NCBI RefSeq assembly: GCF_026017845.1
Contig: NZ_CP100416.1
Coordinates: 4,559,615 to 4,623,614, forward strand
Length of the DNA stretch: 64,000 nt
Source of the DNA: Amycolatopsis mediterranei
Lineage (GTDB): Bacteria; Actinomycetota; Actinomycetes; Mycobacteriales; Pseudonocardiaceae
Direction: 5' to 3'
Shown: one piece after another, positions 1 to 7,354 of the stretch
How positions within the stretch are numbered: the first letter of the stretch is position 1
Layout: every line of letters starts with the position of its first letter
Made by a program: the position numbers and the translations under genes
Notes under the pieces: generated by a model
What the model was told of the DNA's origin: nothing
The model's database searches: none
What the model saw: the letters and a program-made list of their open reading frames with translations, nothing else

Positions 1-120
1 CCCTCGGCGCGGGTCGCCTGCTCAAGGGTGTTCCGGTTGTAGCACGGATTTCGAATGGACGTCCAGCCGGAAATGAAAGTTTCAGTTCTTCCGCCGACGC
101 AGGAAAGGGAGCCGGATATT

Positions 121-138
121 CCGGGAAACGATTCCCGG
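121..138 (-). terminator. Hairpin downstream of the DHFR-like gene
   Basis: A perfect 7-bp stem, CCGGGAA then ACGA then TTCCCGG, begins directly next to the stop codon of the leftward reductase gene and is followed on that strand by an A/T-containing stretch. The position fits an intrinsic terminator, although there is no long U tract. The remaining 120 bases at the window edge hold no gene I can support. Confidence 0.5.
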
Positions 139-699
139 CTAGCGCCGCACGCGGTGGCGGAGGTAGGCCACGCGCGGGCCGACGGGCCGCGTTTCGACGA
201 GTTCGAGTTCCACTCGCCGTTCCTGCCGCGGGAAGAACGGGAGGCCCCCGCCGACGAGCACCGGGTAGACCCGGGCGAGGTACTCGTCGATCAGGTCCGC
301 CTCGGCCGCCGCGGCGGCCAGCGTCGCGCCGCCGATCGCGATGGAGCCCTCCGCCGGTTCGGCCCGCAGGCGCTCGATCTCCTCAGCGAGGGTGCCGGTG
401 GCCAGGCGGGCGTTGCCGCGCACTGACGTCAGCGTGCTGGAGAACACCACCTTGGGCAACGGGTTCCACAGCGCGGCGAACTCGCGCCTCAGCGGGTCGA
501 GTGCGGCCTGGTCGACGTCCTCCCAGTACAGCATCGTCTCGTACAGCCGTCGTCCCAGGAGGTGGACGCCGACGCGGCGGACCTCCTCCATGGACAACCG
601 GAAGACCTCATCGTCGGGCGCGCCGAAGTCGAAGCCGCCGTCCGGCCCGACGATGTAGCCGTCGAGCGAGACGGACATCGAATAGGTCACGCTGCGCAT
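139..699 (-). CDS. RibD C-terminal / dihydrofolate reductase-family protein
   Basis: This 186-aa cytosolic protein matches the RibD-C/DHFR-like fold. It has an N-terminal strand with a SLDGYI motif (residues 11-16), an LLGRRLYE motif (47-54), a GGATLA cofactor loop (123-128) and a PVLVGGGLPFF motif near 146-156. Members are NADPH-dependent reductases, mostly of unknown substrate, and only a few act in riboflavin or folate metabolism. The ATG at 699 was chosen because a GAGGAGGA ribosome-binding site lies just upstream and the family motif starts here; the open frame extends further but lacks similarity. It is divergent from the glycosidase gene. A second member of the family lies at 21860-22483. 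Confidence 0.85.
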   Translation of the reverse strand: MRSVTYSMSVSLDGYIVGPDGGFDFGAPDDEVFRLSMEEVRRVGVHLLGRRLYETMLYWEDVDQAALDPLRREFAALWNPLPKVVFSSTLTSVRGNARLATGTLAEEIERLRAEPAEGSIAIGGATLAAAAAEADLIDEYLARVYPVLVGGGLPFFPRQERRVELELVETRPVGPRVAYLRHRVRR

Positions 700-753
700 C
701 GGAAATCCTCCTCGGTGGTGAGCCGCCAGTATGCCCGCCCGTCCGGAAAGGTC

Positions 754-782
754 GTGACAAGAATCATTGTTAGCGCTAACAT
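754..782 (+). promoter_or_regulatory. Promoter overlapped by a LacI-type operator
   Basis: TGTTAGCGCTAACA at 768-781 is a perfect 14-bp palindrome of the kind bound by LacI-family sugar repressors (C-G centre). It overlaps the proposed -10 (TAACAT, 777-782), which is 17 bp downstream of a -35-like GTGACA (754-759). A bound repressor would block transcription of the glycosidase gene starting at 822. No LacI gene lies in the window. Confidence 0.7.
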
Positions 783-821
783 GCTCGCGCACCCTCTGTC
801 CACTGACGAACGGAGAACCCG

Positions 822-3149
822 GTGACCTCATCTTTCAGCCGCCGGCGACTGTTGCAAGCCGCCGGAGCCACCGCCATCGTCTCCGCGGCCGGGCCGGCCA
901 TCGGCTGGGCGCCCGCCGCTTCGGCGGCCACCGCCGCGGCCGTCGGGCCGGTCCGCCCGGACGCCGGGGTGTCGGTGTTCCCGTTCGAACTCGGGCAGGT
1001 GCGGCTCACCGCGAGCCGGTGGCTGGACAACCAGAACCGGACGCAGAACTACCTGCGGTTCGTCGACGTAAACCGGCTGCTCTACGTCTTCCGGGCCAAC
1101 CACCGGCTCTCCACCGGTGGTGCGGCCACCAACGGCGGCTGGGACGCGCCGAGCTTCCCGTTCCGCAGCCACGTGCAGGGGCACTTCCTGACGGCGTGGG
1201 CGCAGCTGTGGGCCGTCACCGGCGACACGACGAGCCGGGACAAGGCCACGACCATGGTGGCCGAGCTGGCCAAGTGCCAGGCGAACAACGGTGCCGCGGG
1301 GTTCTCCGCCGGATACCTCTCCGGTTTCCCCGAGGCCGACTTCGACAACCTCGAGGCCGGGCGGCTGTCGAACGGCAACGTGCCGTACTACTGCATCCAC
1401 AAGACGATGGCCGGCCTGCTCGACGTGTGGCGGTACATCGGCAGCACGCAGGCCCGCGACGTGCTGCTCAACCTCGCCGGCTGGGTCGACCGGCGGACCG
1501 CCCGGCTCAGCACGAGCCAGCTGCAGTCGGTGCTGAACACCGAGTTCGGCGGCATGAACGACGTGCTGGCCGACCTCTACCAGTACACCGGCGACGCGCG
1601 GTGGCTGACCGCCGCGCAGCGGTTCGACCACGCCGCCGTGTTCGACCCGCTGGCGGCGAACCGGGATCAGCTCAACGGGTTGCACGCCAACACACAGGTT
1701 CCGAAGTGGATCGGCGCGGCGCGCGAGTACAAGGCCACGGGCACCACCCGGTACCGGGACATCGCGACCAACGCGTGGAACATCACCGTCGGTGCGCACA
1801 CCTACGCCATCGGCGGCAACAGCCAGGCCGAGCACTTCCGCGCGCCCAACGCCATCGCCGCGTACCTGAACCAGGACACGTGCGAAAGCTGCAACACCTA
1901 CAACATGCTCAAGCTGACCCGGGAACTGATCGCGCTGTACCCGGACCGCGCCGACCTGGCCGACTACTACGAACGCGCCCTGCTCAACCAGATGATCGGC
2001 CAGCAGAACCCGGCCGACAGCCACGGGCACATCACGTACTTCAGCTCGCTCAATCCGGGCGGCCGCCGTGGTCTCGGCCCGGCCTGGGGCGGCGGCACGT
2101 GGAGCACCGACTACGACTCGTTCTGGTGCTGCCAGGGGACCGGGCTGGAAACCCAGACGAAGCTGGCCGACTCGATCTACTTCTACAACGACACGACGTT
2201 GACCGTGAACCTGTTCCTGCCCTCGGTCCTAACCTGGACCCAGCGCGGCATCACGGTCACCCAGACCACCTCGTTCCCGGCGAGCGACACCAGCACGCTG
2301 ACCGTGACCGGGAGCGTCAGCGGGACCTGGGCGATGCGCATCCGCATTCCCGGCTGGACCACCGGGGCGACCATCAGCGTCAACGGCGTCGCGCAGAACG
2401 TGGCCACCACCCCCGGCAGCTACGCCACCTTGTCCCGGTCCTGGGCCTCCGGGGACGCCGTCACCGTCCGCTTGCCGATGAAGGTCGCGCTGAAGGCGGC
2501 CAACGACAACGCGAACGTCGCGGCCGTCACCTACGGCCCGGTGGTCCTGGCCGGTAATTACAGCGGCAGCACGCTGCCGTCTCTCAACCCGGCTTCGGTC
2601 ACCCGGACCAGCAGCAGCGCGCTGACCTTCAGCGCCACCGCGAACGGCTCGGCCGTCAACTTGGTTCCGTTCTACGACGCTCAGGGCTTCACCTACACCA
2701 CGTACTGGAACACCGGTGGCGCCGGTGCGACGACGTACCGGCTGGTCAACGTGGGGAGCGGGCTGGTGCTGGGGGTCGAGAACATGTCCACCGCCGATGG
2801 TGGCCGGGCGCTGCAGTGGTCGGACAGCGGGACCGCTGATCACAACTGGGAGATGATCACCGACGGGAGTGATGTCCGGTTCCGGAATGCCAACAGCGGG
2901 AAGGTGCTGGGCGTTCTGGACATGTCCACTGCGGACAACGCCCGGGTTCTCCAGTGGTCGGACAACGGCACCGCTGATCATCGGTGGACGGTGGTTGACC
3001 AGGGGGATGGGACTTCGAAGATCCGTAATGTCAACAGTGGGAAGTTGCTGACCATCGAGAACGGGTCTGGGTCGGCTGGGGCTTATGCGGTTCAAGGGCC
3101 GGATAATGGTGCTGCTGTCAATCGGTGGCGGTTTGTGCGGAACGGCTGA
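822..3149 (+). CDS. Secreted GH127-type glycosidase with ricin-like lectin domain
   Basis: The 775-aa protein is probably a beta-L-arabinofuranosidase-family (DUF1680) enzyme that trims plant arabinoglycans outside the cell. It starts with a Tat signal (RRR at residues 7-9, hydrophobic stretch to about 35). The GH127 zinc/nucleophile signature is visible as C-E-S-C (354-357) and F-W-C-C (434-437); in the family, a Glu and three Cys hold zinc and one Cys is the nucleophile. From about residue 638 there is a ricin-type beta-trefoil with three QxW-like repeats (LQWSD twice), expected to bind carbohydrate. The GTG start follows a GGAGAA ribosome-binding site. The lectin part has visibly lower GC than the catalytic part, suggesting a later addition. 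Regulation is probably by a LacI repressor. Confidence 0.88.
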   Translation: MTSSFSRRRLLQAAGATAIVSAAGPAIGWAPAASAATAAAVGPVRPDAGVSVFPFELGQVRLTASRWLDNQNRTQNYLRFVDVNRLLYVFRANHRLSTGGAATNGGWDAPSFPFRSHVQGHFLTAWAQLWAVTGDTTSRDKATTMVAELAKCQANNGAAGFSAGYLSGFPEADFDNLEAGRLSNGNVPYYCIHKTMAGLLDVWRYIGSTQARDVLLNLAGWVDRRTARLSTSQLQSVLNTEFGGMNDVLADLYQYTGDARWLTAAQRFDHAAVFDPLAANRDQLNGLHANTQVPKWIGAAREYKATGTTRYRDIATNAWNITVGAHTYAIGGNSQAEHFRAPNAIAAYLNQDTCESCNTYNMLKLTRELIALYPDRADLADYYERALLNQMIGQQNPADSHGHITYFSSLNPGGRRGLGPAWGGGTWSTDYDSFWCCQGTGLETQTKLADSIYFYNDTTLTVNLFLPSVLTWTQRGITVTQTTSFPASDTSTLTVTGSVSGTWAMRIRIPGWTTGATISVNGVAQNVATTPGSYATLSRSWASGDAVTVRLPMKVALKAANDNANVAAVTYGPVVLAGNYSGSTLPSLNPASVTRTSSSALTFSATANGSAVNLVPFYDAQGFTYTTYWNTGGAGATTYRLVNVGSGLVLGVENMSTADGGRALQWSDSGTADHNWEMITDGSDVRFRNANSGKVLGVLDMSTADNARVLQWSDNGTADHRWTVVDQGDGTSKIRNVNSGKLLTIENGSGSAGAYAVQGPDNGAAVNRWRFVRNG

Positions 3150-3197
3150 TGAGCTCGGCGGGCTGAAGCTGGTTCTCTGCCACCCCGATGCCCGATT

Positions 3198-3956
3198 GTG
3201 ACTACGGCCGGCGGGCCCCCCAGCAAGGGGGGGACCGGGCCCTGGTCCCGGGCCGGCGGGGGCGGTGGGGGGTGGGGGGGGGGGTGGGTCGCGAGCCGGC
3301 GGGCGCGGGCCCCCCTGTTCGCCGGCGGGGGGCGCGCGGGGGGGCTGCGGGGGGCGGGTGTGCTCGGGGGGGGGGCCGCGGGGGGCGCCCGCAACCGGGG
3401 TGCGCTCGCCGCCGCGCTCGGGTTCGCGGCGCTCGGCGGCCTGCTCGGCGTGGCCTTCGACGTCACGCCCGCGCTGCTGATCGTGCCCCGCGCCCACTCG
3501 GCCGCCGAGCTGGCGGGCGCGCTCGCGGTCGCCGCGCTGATCCTCGCCGTGTCGGTCGTGCTGCCGTGGGCCGCTGTGCGCCTGGCGGTGTTCCGCGGGC
3601 CGGCCGAAGACCTGCCGATCTGGCTGCTCGCCGGGATTTCGGCGCTCTACGGCGCGGCAGGGGTCGTGCTTTGCGGGGCACTGCTGGCGGTCGCGGGCCG
3701 GCCGGGATTCCTCCTCGGCCACGCGCTGATCACGGTGTCCTGGACGATCGCGGCGCTCGTGCTGCTCCTGCGCGGGATCGACGTCGTCGCGCTGCGGGTG
3801 ACCGGGCTGATCCTGGTCGGCGCCGCGGTGCTCAAGCTGGTGCTGTTCGACCTGGCGGCGCTGGACGGCCTGGCCAGGGTGGGCGCGTTCCTCGGCGCGG
3901 GGCTGGTGCTGCTCGCGGCCGGAACGCGGTACGAGCGGCGGGTCGCGACGCGGTAG
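3198..3956 (+). pseudogene. C-terminal remnant of a DUF2339-like membrane protein behind a G-run region
   Basis: From about residue 65 onward (position 3390) the frame encodes a clean membrane protein with several hydrophobic segments. It ends in a VLKLVLFDLAALDGLARV-type segment characteristic of the C terminus of DUF2339 proteins, which are normally many hundreds of residues long. Positions about 3196-3400 are dominated by runs of 6-10 G and translate into glycine/arginine junk with no family resemblance. So the gene is truncated at its 5' end, either truly or because the assembly is wrong here. I cannot place a real start codon; the annotated one is only the first ATG/GTG of the open frame. 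Confidence 0.55.
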
Positions 3957-4022
3957 AGCGGGAAGAATTGCCGGTGCCCCGTGGTTACCCGGGGCGCAAC
4001 CCGACGACCAGGGAGCACCGAC

Positions 4023-4412
4023 ATGGCCACACCGAAGCTCATCGACCGGGCCGACGAACCGATCGCCTGGCTGACCACCGTCACGTCCAAGGGACGCCCC
4101 GCGCCCCGGCCCGTGTGGTTCGTCCTCGACGGCGACGACATCGTGGTGTTCAGCGAGCCCGGCACCGCGAAGCTCCGGCACATCGAGGCGAACCCCGGCG
4201 TGAGCTTCCACCTCAACAGCGACGAGCACGGCGGCTCGGTCCTCGTCGTCAACGGGACAGCCCACGTCGAGGCGGGCAAGCCTTCGGAGGCACCCGGGTA
4301 CCTCGACAAGTACGGCGCCCGCTACGCCGGGATCGGCGTGACCGCGGACGGGTTCGACGCCAAGTACTCCGTCCGCATCCGCGTGGTGCCCGAGCGTTCC
4401 TGGGGGTTCTGA
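4023..4412 (+). CDS. F420/FMN-binding split-barrel protein (Rv3369-like)
   Basis: A 129-aa protein of the pyridoxamine-phosphate-oxidase-like split-barrel family. The order of strands (ITWLTTVTSKG-like opening, PRPVWFVLDGDDIVVF, LRHIEANPGVSFHL) matches the Rv3369/TIGR03667 group, in which members bind F420 or flavin; the substrate is not known. The ATG at 4023 is preceded by AGGGAG at good spacing, and the upstream extension of the frame has no similarity. It ends with RVVPERSWGF, a typical family tail. It stands alone between the membrane-protein remnant and a DUF6328-like gene. Confidence 0.8.
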   Translation: MATPKLIDRADEPIAWLTTVTSKGRPAPRPVWFVLDGDDIVVFSEPGTAKLRHIEANPGVSFHLNSDEHGGSVLVVNGTAHVEAGKPSEAPGYLDKYGARYAGIGVTADGFDAKYSVRIRVVPERSWGF

Positions 4413-4507
4413 CCAGTCCATTTCGGACGGTAACGGGCCGGGAGTTCGTGGGAAAGTCACGAATTCCCGGGATGTGGCCGCCCCGGGGTCCGGTTATTGT
4501 GCAGTTC

Positions 4508-4990
4508 GTGCCCGAACACACCGGCGAAACCCGCAACGAGCAGCTCACGCGCAACGTCGGCGAGCTCCTGCAGGAACTGCGCGTCGCGCAGGCCGGGGTG
4601 CAGATCCTCTTCGGCTTCCTGCTGTCGGTCGTGTTCACCGACCGGTTCCACGACGCCAGCGGGTTCGAGAAGTCGCTGCACCTGTCCGCGGTGACCCTCG
4701 CGGTGGCGGCCACGGCGCTGCTGACCGCGCCCGCGGCGTGGCACCGGCTGCTGTTCCGCACCGGCAGCCGGGAGCGGATCCTGGCCGTCGGCAACCGGTT
4801 CGTGCTGGTCGGGCTGGTCTGCCTGGCGTTGGCGATCACCTCGACGGTCGCGCTGATCGCCAAGGTGGTTTACGGCGGGATCGCCATGGTCGTCATGGGC
4901 GTGCTGTGCCTGCTGATCTTCGGGGTGCTCTGGTTCGTCATGCCGTTCCGGCTGAACCCGCGCCCTCAGCCGACGGGGCCGCCCAAGTAG
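4508..4990 (+). CDS. DUF6328-like four-helix membrane protein
   Basis: About 160 residues with the opening pattern GETRNEQLTRNVGELLQELRVAQ followed by four hydrophobic segments (approximately residues 33-50, 60-78, 97-120 and 128-150). This layout matches DUF6328 proteins of actinobacteria, whose function is unknown. The start is uncertain. GTG at 4508 gives the usual family length, and in-frame GTG 4499 and ATG 4472 are alternatives; no good ribosome-binding site favours any of them. The 3' end overlaps the convergent VOC gene by 25 bases. Confidence 0.7.
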   Translation: MPEHTGETRNEQLTRNVGELLQELRVAQAGVQILFGFLLSVVFTDRFHDASGFEKSLHLSAVTLAVAATALLTAPAAWHRLLFRTGSRERILAVGNRFVLVGLVCLALAITSTVALIAKVVYGGIAMVVMGVLCLLIFGVLWFVMPFRLNPRPQPTGPPK

Positions 4991-5358
4991 AGCGTGTCCT
5001 CTTGGACGAAGCAGAGCGGGTTGCCGAACGGGTCGTCGGCGTAGAACGAGCGTTCGCCCCAGAACTGGGTCTCGATGGCGTCGTCGGCCCAGCGCGGCCC
5101 GGCGGCCCGCACCCGCTCGAACGTCTCCTCGACGTCCTCGACCGCGAGGTAGACGATCCGCGGGTCCCGCTGCGGGCGCGGCTCGCGGTGTTCCAGCGGC
5201 GCCTCCACGCAGGCCAGCACCACGCCGCCGCAGGTGAAGTAGTGCCGGTTGACCGCGATCCGCTCGCCGGGGTCGCCGAAGACGGCGGCGTAGAACGCGA
5301 CGGCGACCTCGATGTCGTCGACGGGCTGGATCAACCGGAACACCCGCGGGCCGCTCAT
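4966..5358 (-). CDS. VOC (glyoxalase/bleomycin-resistance) superfamily protein
   Basis: A 130-aa single-module VOC protein. The paired beta-alpha-beta units are visible, with the first strand RVFRLIQPVDDIEVAVAFY and the later DPFGNPLCFVQ motif, where the family places one metal ligand. VOC proteins bind divalent metal and act as lyases, dioxygenases or drug-binding proteins; nothing here fixes the substrate. ATG 5358 was chosen because the fold begins there. No strong ribosome-binding site is seen, so a leaderless transcript is possible. It is convergent with, and overlaps, the DUF6328-like gene. Confidence 0.8.
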   Translation of the reverse strand: MSGPRVFRLIQPVDDIEVAVAFYAAVFGDPGERIAVNRHYFTCGGVVLACVEAPLEHREPRPQRDPRIVYLAVEDVEETFERVRAAGPRWADDAIETQFWGERSFYADDPFGNPLCFVQEDTLYLGGPVG

Positions 5359-5437
5359 GCGGGCACAGTACCGCTGTTCATCCCGTGTTCGGCAGCAGTT
5401 GCCGGGGTGGTCGGAAGCCGCCCGTAGCTTCCCGCCC

Positions 5438-7255
5438 GTGACTGACACTTCTCGCCGGACCTTCCTCCTCGGCGCACCGGCCGTCGCTGCCGCGGCGACC
5501 CTGCCGAACGTCCTCGGCGCGCCGGCCGCCCAAGCCACCGGCCGGCACCGCCCGGACGCCGAAGATCCGCGCTTCACGCTCGTGGTCATGCCCGACACGC
5601 AGTACCTGTTCGACGAGGACCGCGGCGATGCGGCCCCGCTGGACGCCTCGCTGCGCTACGTCCTCGACGAGGCGGATGACAACGTTGTCTTCCTCGCTCA
5701 CCTCGGAGATCTCACCCAGAACGGCCGCGCGGACGAGTTCGCCCGCATCAGCCGGTCGTTCCAGGCGCTGGACCGCCGCCGGTTCCCGTACAGCACTCTG
5801 GCGGGCAACCACGACATCGACGGCTCGAAGGACGACCAGCGCGGCCCGTCGCCGTACCTCGACGCCTTCGGCCCGCAGCGCCAGCGCAACTCGCCGACGT
5901 TCCGCGGCGCGACGAAGGACGGCTACAACAGCTACCACGTCTTCCGCGGCGGCGGCCGCGAGTGGCTGCTGCTCGCCCTCGACTGGCGGCCGTCGGCCGG
6001 TGGCCTGAACTGGGCGAAGCAGGTCCTCACGCAGCACCCGACCCTGCCGGCGATCCTCACCATCCACGAGCTCGTCTGGGCCGACGACAACGCCCAGGCG
6101 CAGTTCTCGACGTTCGGCGAGCACGTCTGGCAGGAGCTCGTCCAGGGCAACGACCAGATCTTCCTGACCCTCAACGGCCACTACTGGCCGACCGGGCGCA
6201 CCGTCCGGAAGAACGCCGCCGGGCACGACGTGCACGTCCACATCGCCAACTACCAGGACCGCTACTACGGCGGCAGCGCGATGGTCCGGCTCTACCAGTT
6301 CGACCTCGCGCGCGGGGTGATCGACGTCCGGACGTTCTCGCCGTGGCTGGCCGCGCAGGACCACCTGAGCGAGATGCAGCAGATCGAGGTCGAGCGCAGC
6401 GGCTCGGCCGACTACTTCAGCCTGGAGATCGACTTCGCGGAGCGGTTCAAGGGCTTCGCGCCGGTGCCGGTCCCGCCCGGACGGCCGGCGAAGCAGCTGG
6501 TGATCCCCGGAACCGTCGCGTACTGGCGGTTCGAAGGCGGTCAGGACGGCAAGGCGGTGCCGGACGACGTCGTCGTGCGCGACCAGACCGGCCGCGGCAA
6601 CGACCTCACGCGCGTCACCGCGCCCGGGAGCGGCCCGGACGCGCTGAAGTACTCGAGTGAGTTCTCGCCGCGGCAGCCGTCGCGGGCGAGCCTGCGGTTC
6701 GACGGCGGCCGTGACCCCAGCCGGGGTGCGTACCTGCGCACGGTCGACGCGGCACCGATCAACGAGCTCACGTTCGACCGCGGCTACACGGTCGAAGCGT
6801 TCTTCTGGCTGCCCGCGAACTTCAAGGACGGCCACCACGGCTGGTGCGGCCTGTTCGCCCGGCAGGGCAGCGGCGCGGCCGCGGGCAAGACCGGCGACGA
6901 CCCGCAGGAATCGGCGGCCACACTGTCCCTTTCGGACAGTGGGGAGCTGCAGTGGGCGGTGTACCCGCTGAACCAGAACCGGACGTCGACGAACTGGGGC
7001 CACGAACTGGCGGTGGAGAAGTGGTGGCACGTCGCCGTGGTCAACGACGGCCGGCGGACGACGGTGTACGTCGACGGCTGCCCCGTGGTCCGGAACCCGG
7101 CCACGCCGGCGGTCGGGCTGGCCGATCCGGGCGGTTCGTGGCTGGTCGGTGCGTCGTCCTACGGCGGGAAGGTCGACCGCAGTTTCGCGGGGCTGCTGGG
7201 TGACGTGCGGGTGGTGGACCGGCCGCTGAACCCGCGTGAATTCATGCTGGGCTGA
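5438..7255 (+). CDS. Tat-exported calcineurin-like phosphoesterase with C-terminal LamG-like domain
   Basis: A 605-aa exported enzyme. A short Tat signal (TSRRTFLLG, cleavage near residue 34) precedes a metallophosphoesterase domain with its metal-binding blocks: PDTQ (52-55), GDLTQNG (90-96), GNHD (123-126) and a later NGHYW block. These residues bind two divalent metals in the family. Residues about 355-600 form a jelly-roll/LamG-like domain (YTVEAFFWLP, WHVAVVNDG, TTVYVDG), which usually binds polysaccharide or another surface ligand. The GTG at 5438 is the only start compatible with an intact signal peptide. The substrate is unknown; phosphodiesters or surface polymers are both possible. 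Confidence 0.85.
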   Translation: MTDTSRRTFLLGAPAVAAAATLPNVLGAPAAQATGRHRPDAEDPRFTLVVMPDTQYLFDEDRGDAAPLDASLRYVLDEADDNVVFLAHLGDLTQNGRADEFARISRSFQALDRRRFPYSTLAGNHDIDGSKDDQRGPSPYLDAFGPQRQRNSPTFRGATKDGYNSYHVFRGGGREWLLLALDWRPSAGGLNWAKQVLTQHPTLPAILTIHELVWADDNAQAQFSTFGEHVWQELVQGNDQIFLTLNGHYWPTGRTVRKNAAGHDVHVHIANYQDRYYGGSAMVRLYQFDLARGVIDVRTFSPWLAAQDHLSEMQQIEVERSGSADYFSLEIDFAERFKGFAPVPVPPGRPAKQLVIPGTVAYWRFEGGQDGKAVPDDVVVRDQTGRGNDLTRVTAPGSGPDALKYSSEFSPRQPSRASLRFDGGRDPSRGAYLRTVDAAPINELTFDRGYTVEAFFWLPANFKDGHHGWCGLFARQGSGAAAGKTGDDPQESAATLSLSDSGELQWAVYPLNQNRTSTNWGHELAVEKWWHVAVVNDGRRTTVYVDGCPVVRNPATPAVGLADPGGSWLVGASSYGGKVDRSFAGLLGDVRVVDRPLNPREFMLG

Positions 7256-7354
7256 GACCCTTGACAGCGGTGGACAATAAAAAATCGGCGTGCACTCCGA
7301 AACCACAGGAGAACTCGCCGAACCTGATAAGAGTCTAACCGCTGTGAGGGGAAC

